64,000 bases of DNA. It comes from Dehalococcoidia bacterium. GTDB taxonomy: Bacteria; Chloroflexota; Dehalococcoidia; Dehalococcoidales; RBG-16-60-22. The number at the start of each line of letters is the position of its first letter. Positions within the stretch are counted from its first letter, which is position 1. The notes beneath the pieces were generated by a model, which saw only the letters and a list, made by a program, of their open reading frames with translations, did no database searches and was not told the origin of the DNA. The position numbers and the translations under genes are program-made. The stretch lies in the NCBI GenBank assembly GCA_030615035.1, contig JAUXAC010000001.1, forward strand, positions 1 through 64,000, given 5' to 3'. Shown in pieces: positions 34,822-44,000 of the stretch.

Positions 34822-35736
34822 CTATTTTTTATAGACAGGCGTGCACCAGCTAAGGTATTTAGGATTGTCGCCTCGTATTATCTCAAAGTAAGTCTTTTGT
34901 AGTTTCTTTGTTATCTTACCAATCTCACCGTCGCCTATCTTGCGGTAGTCTATTTCGACTACCGAGGTTATATGAGCCGCGGTGCCGGTAAGGAAACACT
35001 CTTCCGCAGTATAGAGCTCACTGCGATCAACCGGTCTCTCTATGGGCTCTATACCTAGCTCGTTTTGTGCCAGTTTTATTACACAGTCGCGGGTAATGCC
35101 TATGAGGATATTATTATAACCGGCTGGGGTAACTAATTTACCATCTATAACCAGAAAGATATTCTCCCCGCTCCCTTCGGAAACATGACCATCCGGGGCA
35201 AGCATGATTGCCTCGTCAAAGCCGTTCTCATGAGCCTCTGTTTTAGCCAGGGCACCATTAATATAAAGGCCGGTGATCTTAGCCTGAGGCGGGATCGCAT
35301 TATCGTCGGAGCGTCGCCAGGAGGAGACACTGCACCTGGCTTTATCCTCTAAATATGGTCCCCAGGGGATGGTAAGGATTAGAAAATCATCTTCCAGGTC
35401 ATAGAGACGCAATCCCAAAGCCTCGGAGCTTTTGTAGGCTAAGGGGCGGATATAAATATCTTCCTGGAAACCGCACTTTTCTATCAGCTCAATCGTTATC
35501 CGGCACAGATCATCTACGGAATAGGGCAGGTTAATCTTTAGTAACCGGCAGCCGTTGAGTAGCCGGTGGTAGTGGTCTTTAAGGCGGAAGAGGTAAATCT
35601 GCTGTTTTTTACTATTCCAGTTTCCCCTGATGCCCTCAAAGATACCAGTGCCGTAATGAAGGGCGTGAGTTGTAACTCCTATCTTGGCTTCGGATAAGGG
35701 AACGAACTGCTTTTTAAAAAAGGCATAGTGTGGCAT
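34822..35736 (-). CDS. ilvE: Branched-chain amino acid aminotransferase
   Basis: PLP enzyme for the last step of valine, leucine and isoleucine synthesis. About 304 residues from ATG 35736, which follows AAAGGAGG; an upstream ATG at 35775 is in frame but poorly placed. Class IV motifs are LHYGTGIFEGIRG, YIRPLAYKSSEALGL, GLYINGALAKTEAHENGFDEA (PLP Lys) and EGSGENIF. The C-terminus has FLTGTAAHITSV. Confidence 0.94.
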   Translation of the reverse strand: MPHYAFFKKQFVPLSEAKIGVTTHALHYGTGIFEGIRGNWNSKKQQIYLFRLKDHYHRLLNGCRLLKINLPYSVDDLCRITIELIEKCGFQEDIYIRPLAYKSSEALGLRLYDLEDDFLILTIPWGPYLEDKARCSVSSWRRSDDNAIPPQAKITGLYINGALAKTEAHENGFDEAIMLAPDGHVSEGSGENIFLVIDGKLVTPAGYNNILIGITRDCVIKLAQNELGIEPIERPVDRSELYTAEECFLTGTAAHITSVVEIDYRKIGDGEIGKITKKLQKTYFEIIRGDNPKYLSWCTPVYKK

Positions 35737-35819
35737 TTGAAAGCCTCCTTTTTCTAGTCCACTATAATCACTCATTATAGCTACTCTTCAGCTAGAAAAC
35801 AAGTGGGGTCATTAATTTT

Positions 35820-35935
35820 ATCTACCTTACCCCTCGAAGAGTCTTCGACCTTTGTCCCCCTCTCCTTTGAAGGAGAGGGGGATTGATTTGAGAAGAGGGG
35901 CTACGCCCCTCTTGGACACCCCCTGAGAGGCTGGA
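35820..35935. repeat. Long-form dispersed repeat
   Basis: CCCCCTCTCCTTT/AAGGAGAGGGGG hairpin followed by AGAGGGGC...GCCCCTCTT hairpin, i.e. the reverse orientation of the copy at 26827. It occupies the divergent gap between ilvE and the PAS gene. Confidence 0.7.
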
Positions 35936-35986
35936 CTAAAATTAGGCAAGGTGGTATATATACGTTATAGAGACGGGAGGTGAGCA

Positions 35987-36379
35987 ATGCTGGAAGGACT
36001 TTCAATTGAGACGCTGGAGGCTATTTTTAACACGCTGCCGGTAGATTTAACCTTCGTTGATGAAACTGATACCGTCAGGTATTACAGCAAGGGTGATGAC
36101 AGAATATTCAGGCGGACGCCAGCGGTGATAGGCAAAAAGGTGCAGGATTGCCATCCCAGAGAGAGCTTGCACAAGGTAACTCAGGTCGTGAGCGACTTAA
36201 AGTCGGGCAGGAGAGATGTAGCCGGATTCTGGATTAACCTTAAAGGGCGCAAGGTATACATCAGGTATTTTGCGGTTAGAGACAAATCTGCCAAGTATTT
36301 AGGTACCCTTGAGGTTACTCAGGACATAACCGAAATCCAGAAGATAGAGGGTGAGAAGAGACTGCTGGACGTGGGATAA
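35987..36379 (+). CDS. PAS-domain protein (DUF438 C-terminal-like)
   Basis: 130-residue single-domain sensor. The PAS core is LEAIFNTLPVDLTFVDETDTVRY, then GKKVQDCHPRESLHKV and IRYFAVRDKSAKYLGTLEVTQDIT. It lacks an output domain and resembles the stand-alone PAS unit seen at the end of DUF438 proteins, which may bind haem or a small ligand. The GGGAGGTGAGCA just before ATG is a good ribosome-binding site. Confidence 0.82.
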   Translation: MLEGLSIETLEAIFNTLPVDLTFVDETDTVRYYSKGDDRIFRRTPAVIGKKVQDCHPRESLHKVTQVVSDLKSGRRDVAGFWINLKGRKVYIRYFAVRDKSAKYLGTLEVTQDITEIQKIEGEKRLLDVG

Positions 36380-36398
36380 GTGGTAAATTCCCCACTCC

Positions 36399-37619
36399 CT
36401 ACCTCGAAAGACTCGGCGTTTGCAGGGTATAGCCATCATCACTCTCAGGGAAAATATCTTTTAGCAGCAGTGTTCTTCCCGTTTGTATCGCGGTGAAGCC
36501 GTATTTTTTGCGGATGCGGTCAATAGCAGTGTTTAGGTTTTCCAGCTTTTGAGTAGATGCGTCCAGCATTTCCAGCTGCCGACCGGCTTCTACCAGATTT
36601 GATACCCCGATGCCAATGAGGCGAACCGCCTGTTTCTCCCCGGATAATTCTTTCCTTAGTAGCTTGCTTCCGATATCAAATATAATCTGGTCGGTATCGT
36701 TGGCCTGGCTCAGGGTGTGCTGGCGAGTAATGGTGGTGAAGTCGGCATATCTCAGCTTCAAGGTTACGCACCTCGCCAGCTTACCTTTCTGGCGCAAGTC
36801 ACTACCCACCCGTTCGCTAAGATAGCGCAGTGTTGCCTTTAGGAATGATGAGTCTCTGGTATCTTTGCCGAAAGTGGTTTCTCGGCTGATGGACTTGGCT
36901 TCACCGGGAGGCTCTACTTCTCTATTATCAATGCCATTGGCGTGGTTATGTATTAACTCGCTGACCGCGCCGAAGTGACTCTTGAGTACACTTAAAGGTA
37001 AGGCAGCCAGCTGCCCAATGGTGTTGATGCCCAAACCTTTTAATATTCGCTCGCTCTTTTTGCCGATTCCGGGTAATTTGGCTACTGGCAACAGTTTCAG
37101 GAAAGAGCGCTCCTTTCCCGTCGGCACTTCCAGTAAGCCGTCTGGCTTGGATAGTTCCGAGGCAATCTTGGCGACCACCTTACCGCTGGCAATGCCTATT
37201 GAAGCACAAATGCTCAGTTCTTCTTTAATTCGTTGCTTTATTACTACTGCCATTTGTCTGATGGTGCCGTGGATAGACTCAAAGCCGGTGGCATCCAGGT
37301 AGGCTTCGTCAAGACCCAATGGCTCCAGATAGGGGGAAAAATCAGCCAGAATAGCCATAAACTTTTGCGAGGCATCGCGATATTTGTGAAAGTTGCCTTC
37401 TATGAAGATAGCCTGAGGGCAGAGGCGGCTGGCGGTGGCAAGCGGCATGCTGGCATATAGACCAAAGCGACGAGCTTCGTATGAAGCTGAGGCAACCACA
37501 CCCCGCCGGTCAGGTTTGCCGCCAACGACTACCGGCTTGCCTTTGAGGTCGGGATTCTGCGCCTGCTCTACCGAGACAAAAAAAGCATCCAGGTCAATGT
37601 GCATAATCCGGCGGGTCAT
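36399..37619 (-). CDS. dinB: DNA polymerase IV (Y family)
   Basis: Error-prone translesion polymerase. 406 residues. Catalytic acidic motifs are MHIDLDAFFVSVEQ and LGLDEAYLD (Asp-Glu pair), the helix-hairpin-helix LPGIGKKSERILKGLGI is present, and the little-finger domain follows. The start codon overlaps the stop of the DUF951 gene by one base (TAATG), so the two are coupled. No LexA box is visible immediately upstream. Confidence 0.95.
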   Translation of the reverse strand: MTRRIMHIDLDAFFVSVEQAQNPDLKGKPVVVGGKPDRRGVVASASYEARRFGLYASMPLATASRLCPQAIFIEGNFHKYRDASQKFMAILADFSPYLEPLGLDEAYLDATGFESIHGTIRQMAVVIKQRIKEELSICASIGIASGKVVAKIASELSKPDGLLEVPTGKERSFLKLLPVAKLPGIGKKSERILKGLGINTIGQLAALPLSVLKSHFGAVSELIHNHANGIDNREVEPPGEAKSISRETTFGKDTRDSSFLKATLRYLSERVGSDLRQKGKLARCVTLKLRYADFTTITRQHTLSQANDTDQIIFDIGSKLLRKELSGEKQAVRLIGIGVSNLVEAGRQLEMLDASTQKLENLNTAIDRIRKKYGFTAIQTGRTLLLKDIFPESDDGYTLQTPSLSR

Positions 37620-37810
37620 TATTCACCCCGGGAAATAAATTCTTTGACCCTGCGCTCAAAGACGCTTCTTCCCAGAAGGACGCGGTGCTGGCATTTAAGG
37701 CATTTAATCCCGATATCAGCCCCCAGCCTTACCACCTGCCACTCATAGCTGCCGCAGGGGTGCTTCTTCTTCAGGTGAACCACATCACCAAGCTTTATCT
37801 CTATAACCAT
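37619..37810 (-). CDS. DUF951 family protein
   Basis: 63 residues, matching the small DUF951 family: [33 protein letters not shown] in outline, then [10 protein letters not shown] with a Cys pair and a final RRVKEFI. The three or four cysteines suggest a zinc-binding knuckle. Coupled to dinB downstream. The function is unknown. Confidence 0.85.
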   Translation of the reverse strand: MVIEIKLGDVVHLKKKHPCGSYEWQVVRLGADIGIKCLKCQHRVLLGRSVFERRVKEFISRGE

Positions 37811-37836
37811 GCTTTTGCCTCGGCGTTGGTATTTGC

Positions 37837-38655
37837 TTATGAGGTAAGTGTAGACAGGTGAGAGTTAATCTGCTCTCGTAGTGATGAGGCGGCACGGCGG
37901 GCTGATTGAGCAAAATCCTTTCCCCTTGAGGCGTATATAATTTGTCGTGAGGAGTTAATAATTGCCTTCTCTCCTTTACTATCTACCCCGTAGCGAACCG
38001 CTGAGGCCAGGTCTCCACCCTGGGCACCGATGCCGGGTATCAGAATCGGTATATCGGGATGGCTCTGGCGAATCAGTCTTAATTCCTCAGGATAGGTAGC
38101 GCCAACAACCAGACCTAAGTTGCCATAAGTGTTCCACTGACTGACTTTTAGGGCGACTATTTCAAATAGGGGACGAGAGCTATTCTCTACCTCAGAGCGA
38201 AGGTTCTGAAAATCAACAGCGCCGGTATTTGATGTCCGGCACAGGACGAACACCCCCCGGTCTCGGTACTGGATGAAGGGCTCTATTGAGTCGAAGCCCA
38301 GGTAAGGATTTACTGTGGTCGCATCAAAGTTAAAATTAGTAAAGATAGACTTGGCATAGGCTTTAGCCGTATTACCTATATCACCCCGCTTGGCATCGCC
38401 TATTACCGGTATGTCATCTGGAATGTATTTAATCGTGCGTTTCAGGGCATCAAGTCCCTCATCTTCTAGCACCTCATAGAAGGCAAGGTTGAGTTTATAG
38501 GCGCATACCAGGTCGGAAGTAGCCTCAATAATTGCCTGGTTGAATTCAAAAACACTTACTTTGTCAGGCATGAGACTTGGGTCAGGGTCAAGCCCAACAC
38601 AGAGTAAACTCTTATTTTTTTTGATTGCTTTCGTCAGCTTTTCGGTGAAATTCAC
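37837..38655 (-). CDS. pyrF: Orotidine 5'-phosphate decarboxylase (type 2)
   Basis: Last step of UMP synthesis. 272 residues, the longer type 2 form. Key motifs are [13 protein letters not shown], the catalytic Asp-Lys array in [20 protein letters not shown], and phosphate-binding [14 protein letters not shown] 38655 follows a GGGAGGATAAGG ribosome-binding site. Confidence 0.94.
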   Translation of the reverse strand: MNFTEKLTKAIKKNKSLLCVGLDPDPSLMPDKVSVFEFNQAIIEATSDLVCAYKLNLAFYEVLEDEGLDALKRTIKYIPDDIPVIGDAKRGDIGNTAKAYAKSIFTNFNFDATTVNPYLGFDSIEPFIQYRDRGVFVLCRTSNTGAVDFQNLRSEVENSSRPLFEIVALKVSQWNTYGNLGLVVGATYPEELRLIRQSHPDIPILIPGIGAQGGDLASAVRYGVDSKGEKAIINSSRQIIYASRGKDFAQSARRAASSLREQINSHLSTLTS

Positions 38656-38718
38656 CTTATCCTCCCTGGGGCTGGACTGTGATAAGCTGATAATGTCAGG
38701 CAGGCTAGTTAACGGCAG

Positions 38719-38982
38719 TCATTGGGTAATCTCATATTGTGTGGTCAGGGCTTCTGATGGTAGCATATTGCCCAGAATTTTCTGCAGTGCCATAGTGTGG
38801 CTGCAGAGCCCCCAACTTGAGAAAAAGTGGCAGGAGCAATGCCACTTACCGTCTTTATAGCCAGTATTGTAGTTGTCATTATCGCCGTGGAATTTCACTG
38901 AGAACTCAGAGAAGGTAACTCGGTCTGTCTCTTGGGCGTAGCGCTTGGCCTTTTCAACTTTGCCAATTAGGCTGGACTGCAT
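38719..38982 (-). CDS. Small SWIM zinc-finger protein
   Basis: 87 residues with a SWIM motif CSCHFFSSWGLCSHTMALQ (CxCx8CxH), a zinc-binding DNA- or protein-interaction finger. The N-terminal part (TFSEFSVKFHGDNDNY) forms predicted strands. The ribosome-binding site GGAGGGAATAATT precedes the ATG. SWIM domains usually sit in larger proteins, so this stand-alone version has no assigned role. Confidence 0.82.
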   Translation of the reverse strand: MQSSLIGKVEKAKRYAQETDRVTFSEFSVKFHGDNDNYNTGYKDGKWHCSCHFFSSWGLCSHTMALQKILGNMLPSEALTTQYEITQ

Positions 38983-39162
38983 AATTATTCCCTCCTTAAT
39001 CTAAGAAGCACTGGCTTATTTAGGCACAGTGCTTCTTTTCCGTTAATAATAAGCAGGTGACTGCTAAACACATATTGTCTTCCCAACTTTCATTTATTTA
39101 ATTTTATCCCTTTTTTGGTTATAAGTCTAGGGGAGTAACGAGGTTTTGAAAAATCATAAAAT

Positions 39163-39392
39163 TAATTTATTAACCTCACCCCCTTTATCCCGTTAGAGTT
39201 CCTAGCGGAGTTTATCCACCCTCTGGGCAAAGCCTCTCCTTACTCTGGGTTAATAATGTGGGGGGTGTTTAAGAGGGGCGTCAGCCCCTCTTTTCAGAAT
39301 CTTCCCCTTCCCCTTATTAAGGGGAAGGGGATAAAGGGGATAGGGTCACCTAATAAAAACCTATAGGGGGCAGGGGATAGGTTGCTAACCAC
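39163..39392. repeat. Composite long-form dispersed repeat
   Basis: Starts ATTTATTAACCTCACCCCC, carries the AAGAGGGGCG/CCCCTCTT hairpin (39271-39292), then CCCCTTCCCCTT/AAGGGGAAGGGG, and ends with two copies of the ATAGGGT/ATAGGTT terminus. It appears to be two elements run together. The rest of the 38983-39461 gap is AT-rich and holds no gene I can support. Confidence 0.65.
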
Positions 39393-39461
39393 TTACAATC
39401 GCAATTTGCCTGAGCGAAGCTATTAGTGTAAAATATGTCGGAAAAATTAGTTTGAGGTGAA

Positions 39462-39716
39462 GTGGTGCCCATTTATGAATATGAGTGTAGTGATTGTCAA
39501 GTTCGTTTTGAAAGGAAGCAGAACTTTGATGAAGAACCGGTAGCTATATGTCCTGAGTGTCAGGGTAAAGCACGCCGTGTCATTCGTTCTATTCCGGTTA
39601 TTTTTAAAGGCAGCGGTTTCTATACTACCGATAGTCGTAAGAGTGTGACACCTGAGAAAGGTAAGGAGGAATTGCCCGGCAAGGAAAAGGGGAAGAAAAA
39701 GGAAGGTAGTGAATGA
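39462..39716 (+). CDS. FmdB-type zinc-ribbon protein
   Basis: 84 residues. The N-terminal zinc ribbon YECSDCQVRFERKQ ... CPECQGKARRVI has two CxxC knuckles typical of the FmdB family of putative regulators. The C-terminal 30 residues are a Lys/Glu-rich disordered tail. Starts at one of two adjacent GTG codons (39462 or 39465) after GAGGTGA. Its stop overlaps the dtd start by four bases. Confidence 0.88.
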   Translation: MVPIYEYECSDCQVRFERKQNFDEEPVAICPECQGKARRVIRSIPVIFKGSGFYTTDSRKSVTPEKGKEELPGKEKGKKKEGSE

Positions 39717-40162
39717 AAGCACTACTGCAGCGGGTTACCACAGGCTCGGTTAGCCTCGGTGATGAGGAAGTGGGTAGAATAGGTCGGGGACTGGTGGTTT
39801 TTCTGGGAGTAGCCAGCGGGGACACCGAAAAGGACGCACAGTATTTGGCACAAAAAATTGCCAACCTGCGTATTTTTTCTGATGAAGAGGGTAAATTTAA
39901 CCTTTCGGCTCTGGATATTAATGGTGAACTATTACTGGTAAGCCAGTTTACCCTCTTGGCTGACACCAGAAAGGGACGCCGTCCTAGTTTTATTGAGGCG
40001 GCACCACCGGCTCAGGCGGAAGAGTTATTTGAGTACTTTGTGGAGCAGGTTCGTGCTACTGGCTTAAAAGTAGAGACCGGACGCTTTCAGCAGTATATGC
40101 AGGTAGAAATCCATAATGACGGTCCGGTAACAATACTATTGGATAGCAAAGAAAAATTCTAA
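39713..40162 (+). CDS. dtd: D-aminoacyl-tRNA deacylase
   Basis: Removes D-amino acids and glycine mischarged on tRNA. 149 residues. Motifs VTTGSVSLGDEEVG, LVSQFTLLADTRKGRRPSF (SQxT active-site segment) and the cross-subunit GPVTILLDS loop (Gly-cisPro equivalent) are intact. The ATG overlaps the upstream stop (ATGA). Confidence 0.95.
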   Translation: MKALLQRVTTGSVSLGDEEVGRIGRGLVVFLGVASGDTEKDAQYLAQKIANLRIFSDEEGKFNLSALDINGELLLVSQFTLLADTRKGRRPSFIEAAPPAQAEELFEYFVEQVRATGLKVETGRFQQYMQVEIHNDGPVTILLDSKEKF

Positions 40163-40277
40163 AGGTTGCAGGAGAAATTGGTTGTAACAAATAAGAAGTT
40201 GGAGGAAGTGTGCCAGAGGCAACCATATTAACTGCTATGCTTTTTGGCTTTTTCTGAGAGGTTAGGAAGGAACAACT

Positions 40278-40988
40278 ATGTTAAGTGAAATTGCTATTCT
40301 AGCCGGCACAGCGGCAACCATAGGATTTGTGCATACTATCCTGGGCCCAGACCATTACTTACCCTTTATTGTCCTGTCCAAAGCGAGGCAATGGAGTAGT
40401 GTCCAGACGGTTATGATTACCTTTCTCTGCGGAGTTGGTCACGTATTGAGTTCTGTTGTTTTAGGCTTTATAGGTATTGCGCTAGGGATAGCTGTTTTCA
40501 AATTGGAGGTGGTCGAGTCGTTTCGCGGTGAATTAGCTGCTTGGCTTCTTATTGCCTTTGGGTTTGCATATTTCATTTGGGGGCTACATAGAGTTATCCG
40601 CCATCGTACCCATGAGCATTTACATGTGCATGAGAGTGGGAAACCTCATCTACATCCTCATAAGCACCTTGGAGACCACTCTCACCCTCACAGTTCAGAA
40701 CTTGGCAGGTTAACCCCGTGGGTTCTGTTTACCATATTCGTCTTTGGTCCTTGTGAGCCATTGATTCCTCTGGTGATGTATCCCGCGGCCAGGAACAATA
40801 TGATGAGTGTAGTGATGGTAGCCTCTATCTTTGGATTGACGACTATTGCCACTATGCTGTCTATAGTTTTGGCTTCCCTCTACGGGTTGTCGAGGTTACC
40901 GTTGCGCCAACTGGAAAAATATTCTCATGCTTTAGCTGGATTGGCGATTTTTCTTTCCGGAGGAGCTATAAAGTTTCTGGGACTATGA
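40278..40988 (+). CDS. Polytopic membrane protein with His-rich loop (nickel/cobalt-transport-like)
   Basis: 236 residues with about six hydrophobic segments. The first contains HTILGPDHYLPFI, similar to the HxxxDH motif of NiCoT/UreH-type metal transporters. A central cytoplasmic-like loop is very His-rich (HEHLHVHESGKPHLHPHKH, HSHPHSS). A third landmark is FGPCEPLIPLV. Transport or sequestration of Ni, Co or a similar ion is likely. GGAAGGAACAACT precedes the ATG. Confidence 0.78.
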   Translation: MLSEIAILAGTAATIGFVHTILGPDHYLPFIVLSKARQWSSVQTVMITFLCGVGHVLSSVVLGFIGIALGIAVFKLEVVESFRGELAAWLLIAFGFAYFIWGLHRVIRHRTHEHLHVHESGKPHLHPHKHLGDHSHPHSSELGRLTPWVLFTIFVFGPCEPLIPLVMYPAARNNMMSVVMVASIFGLTTIATMLSIVLASLYGLSRLPLRQLEKYSHALAGLAIFLSGGAIKFLGL

Positions 40989-41048
40989 TATCTTGAATTA
41001 CTTCATCTAGCATGGGCTTGGCGGCTTGGTGCATCCGCCCAAGGCGAC

Positions 41049-41930
41049 CTAGAGTAACTTTAGCGTCTGTGGCTCAAGCTCAAGACTGATGTCCAGGGCT
41101 TTAGCGGAATGGGTGAGAGCGCCGATAGATATTATATTAACTCCAGCCCCAGCCGCCGCCCGGACATTAGCCAGTGTAATCCCTCCTGAGGCTTCTGCCT
41201 TAACCTGACTTGGCAGTGAGTTCACGACATTTCGCATTTCTTCGGGGCTCATATTATCCAGCATAATTATATCAGCCCCGGCCTCAGCGGCGTCCTTGGC
41301 TTCTTGGGCAGTATTAACCTCTACCTCAACCGTTACCCTCTCGGGAGTATTCTGTTTTGCCTTGGCGACAATATCCTTCAGGCTCATGCCCATTGCACGC
41401 AGTGCCGCTAGATGGTTGTCTTTGATTAGGGTGCTCTCACCCAGGTGAAGGCGGTGATTTTTGCCACCACCCATGCGCACCGCGTACTTTTCCAGCAACC
41501 TGATACCGGGGGTAGTTTTACGGGTATCGGTAATATCGACCGCGAAGCCACGGGCTTTGGCTACATATTTGGCTGTCTGTGAAGCGATGCCACTGAGTCT
41601 TTGCAGAAAATTGAGGGCTGTCCGCTCGGCTTTGAGGATGCTGGCTACCCTGCCGGAAATGGTGGCTACTATATCTCCGGGTTGAACTTTGGTGCCGTCT
41701 TTAATAAGAAGGTCTACTTTAAGTGACGGGTCAACCCCCAGGAAAACTTTCTTGGCTACCTCACCACCGGCTACTATGCCAGCTTCTTTAATTAGTATGG
41801 ATGCTTTACCTTGTAAGTGGGGTGGTATTAATACCTCGGTGGTTATATCACCGTGACCTAAGTCTTCAGCCAGGGCAATGTCTATAATATTGTCAATTTG
41901 TTCTTCAGGTAGTCGGGGATTATTTGTCAT
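41049..41930 (-). CDS. nadC: Nicotinate-nucleotide pyrophosphorylase (carboxylating)
   Basis: Quinolinate phosphoribosyltransferase of NAD synthesis. About 293 residues from ATG 41930. Motifs are LAEDLGHGDITTE, LNFLQRLSGIAS, DTRKTTPGIRLLEKYAVRMGGG, HRLHLGESTLIKDNH and GADIIMLDNMSPE. The GGGGGTGAGG before the ATG, which would be the ribosome-binding site, is the terminal sequence of a dispersed repeat. Same strand as nadB, about 90 bp downstream of its stop. Confidence 0.95.
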   Translation of the reverse strand: MTNNPRLPEEQIDNIIDIALAEDLGHGDITTEVLIPPHLQGKASILIKEAGIVAGGEVAKKVFLGVDPSLKVDLLIKDGTKVQPGDIVATISGRVASILKAERTALNFLQRLSGIASQTAKYVAKARGFAVDITDTRKTTPGIRLLEKYAVRMGGGKNHRLHLGESTLIKDNHLAALRAMGMSLKDIVAKAKQNTPERVTVEVEVNTAQEAKDAAEAGADIIMLDNMSPEEMRNVVNSLPSQVKAEASGGITLANVRAAAGAGVNIISIGALTHSAKALDISLELEPQTLKLL

Positions 41931-42000
41931 CCTCACCCCCTGTATCCCTCCTCTCCTTCAAAGGGGAGGGGGAAAGTTAGTTTTTGAGAGAGTGGCTTTG
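41931..42000. repeat. Short-form dispersed repeat abutting nadC
   Basis: CCTCACCCCC end adjoining the nadC start, then CTCTCCTT/AAAGGGGAGG arms. It lies between nadB and nadC. Confidence 0.6.
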
Positions 42001-42020
42001 CCTCTTGTTAACTCTCCGTA

Positions 42021-43565
42021 TCATTTTGCGGTGAATATGATGTGGTGTTGCCATTGAGGAGAGCTCTGGGGGAAATCGGAGCGGAAATGGGCGCCACGAC
42101 TTTCCTCCCGGAGAAGTGCCGCTTCAGTTACTAATTGACCGGTCAGCACAAGATTATTGAGTTCGTAAGAAGGGCGGTCAGTAGGTTTAGGTAATGCCTT
42201 TTGCCGTGCCGCCAGAATATCGGCAGCCTGGGTCAGGCTTTCCCGGTTGCGGATGACGCCTACTTTATTCCAGTGTAGCTGTTGCAAAGCAGAAAGGCTG
42301 GGTGCTGGCGCAGTCTCCGGAACCTGTCTCTGGCTCAACAAGTGGTGAGCTTCGGTGCCTTTGGTGACACTAGATGCCCTTTGTTTAATCCCCTTTCCGG
42401 TTTTTCCCACAATTCTCTTGCTGAACACGACCACTTCTAGCATTGAGTTTGACGCTAGCCTATTTGCTCCGTGCACTCCGGTGCAGGCAGTTTCTCCGGT
42501 GGCGAATAATCCAGCGATATTGGTTTCTCCCCAACTATTGGTCTTGATGCCACCCATCATATAGTGGGCAGCCGGTGCCACCGGTACCAGCTCTTCGGTA
42601 ATATCTAAGCCGTGAGCCAGACAGAACTGGTATATATTGGGAAAGCGGGTAGTGGTAACATAGGGTGGTAGATGGGTAACATCAATGAAGACTCTATCTG
42701 AACTCGTTTTTTTCATCTCGTATAATATGCTACGGGTTACTATGTCTCGTGGTGCCAGATCACCCTGTGGTGTGTAGTCAGGCATGAAGCGGTAACCATC
42801 TATATTGCGTAGTATCCCTCCCTCACCCCTGACCGCTTCAGATATAAGGAAAGGGGTTACCCCGGGCAGGCTCAGAGCGGTGGGATGGAACTGGAAAAAC
42901 TCCATGTCAACAATCTCTGCTCCGGCTTTATAGGCGAGGGCGATGCCATCACCGGTGGCTATATCTGAGTTCGTATTGAACTTAAATAGTTGTCCAGCGC
43001 CACCGGTAGCCAGAATCAGAGAACGACATTCAAATTCATCAATAGAGCCAGTGTGACAGTCAATGGCTTTTATTCCCCTCACTGCTCCCTTATCTATCAG
43101 AATCTCGGTAGCCAGGCAATCTTCAAGTACCTTGATTTTTGATGAGCGCACCAGCTTGCTTAGCGTGACTTCAATATGTTCGCCAGTGGCATCACCCCCG
43201 GCATGCAGGATACGGGGGATGCTGTGAGCCGCCTCCATGGCAAGGGCAATCTCTCCATCAAGGGTGTCAAAGGGTACCCCGAAGTTGACGAGTTCAGCGA
43301 TGCGACCTGGGGCTTCGTTAACTAATATACGCACTGCCTCTTCATCACACAGTCCGTCTCCAGCGGCTATGGTATCCTTAAAATGAAGCTCAGGAGAATC
43401 TCCCCTACCTATGGCAGCAGCGATACCCCCTTGGGCATATTTGGTGTTACAGTCGTCAATACTGCCTTTGGTTATAACCAGCACGCTCCTCTGTTCTTTT
43501 GCCAGCAGGGAAGTATATAGCCCGGCAATACCGCTGCCCACTATAATATAGTCGTAGTAAGCCAT
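42021..43565 (-). CDS. nadB: L-aspartate oxidase
   Basis: FAD flavoprotein oxidising aspartate to iminoaspartate for quinolinate synthesis. 514 residues. The FAD-binding motif is GSGIAGLYTSLLA at the N-terminus, with KYAQGGIAAA, HAGGDATGEHI, MEFFQFHPTAL and GLFATGETACTGVHGANRLASNS all present. The C-terminal helical domain follows. nadA is not in this window. Confidence 0.95.
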   Translation of the reverse strand: MAYYDYIIVGSGIAGLYTSLLAKEQRSVLVITKGSIDDCNTKYAQGGIAAAIGRGDSPELHFKDTIAAGDGLCDEEAVRILVNEAPGRIAELVNFGVPFDTLDGEIALAMEAAHSIPRILHAGGDATGEHIEVTLSKLVRSSKIKVLEDCLATEILIDKGAVRGIKAIDCHTGSIDEFECRSLILATGGAGQLFKFNTNSDIATGDGIALAYKAGAEIVDMEFFQFHPTALSLPGVTPFLISEAVRGEGGILRNIDGYRFMPDYTPQGDLAPRDIVTRSILYEMKKTSSDRVFIDVTHLPPYVTTTRFPNIYQFCLAHGLDITEELVPVAPAAHYMMGGIKTNSWGETNIAGLFATGETACTGVHGANRLASNSMLEVVVFSKRIVGKTGKGIKQRASSVTKGTEAHHLLSQRQVPETAPAPSLSALQQLHWNKVGVIRNRESLTQAADILAARQKALPKPTDRPSYELNNLVLTGQLVTEAALLREESRGAHFRSDFPQSSPQWQHHIIFTAK

Positions 43566-43627
43566 TTAATTACCTCTGCGGCTTTACTCTCTGATTAAAT
43601 AGCCAGCATAGGGTTGTTAAAAAATCT

Positions 43628-43987
43628 CTATCTATCTTTTTCTCGTCGGCCGGATACACTGCCTTTGGCTACTCTGATGGTCGACCCCGATTCTATTTTC
43701 AGAACGACACTCTCATCACTGATACTTTCAATTACCCCGTAAATTCCGCCGGCAGTAATTACTTTGTCACCCTTTTGTAGTTCTTGCACCAGTTCTTGAT
43801 GTTGCTTCTGTCGCCTGCGCTGCGGTCTAATCAGGAGAAAATAGAAAATACCAAAAATCAATACTAGAAAGATAATTAGTGAGAAGTCGAATCCTCCCTC
43901 TTCAGCTTCCGCTGGTGCCGGAGCACAGCCGCCTATAAAGACCAGAACAGTGATGAGTAATCCCACTATTAATCCCGCTTTTAACAT
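43628..43987 (-). CDS. yajC: Preprotein translocase subunit YajC, possible lipoprotein form
   Basis: Accessory subunit of the Sec translocase. The core is recognisable: a membrane helix (LIIFLVLIFGIFYFLLIRPQ), then RRRQKQHQELVQELQKGD and KVITAGGIYGVIESI. In front stands an additional N-terminal hydrophobic segment ending LVFIGGCAPAPAEAEEGG, which has the look of a lipoprotein signal peptide with a Cys at residue 21. Standard YajC has only the one helix. 119 residues; AGGAGAA ribosome-binding site. Confidence 0.88.
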   Translation of the reverse strand: MLKAGLIVGLLITVLVFIGGCAPAPAEAEEGGFDFSLIIFLVLIFGIFYFLLIRPQRRRQKQHQELVQELQKGDKVITAGGIYGVIESISDESVVLKIESGSTIRVAKGSVSGRREKDR

Positions 43988-44000
43988 TTCTCCTCCTTAT

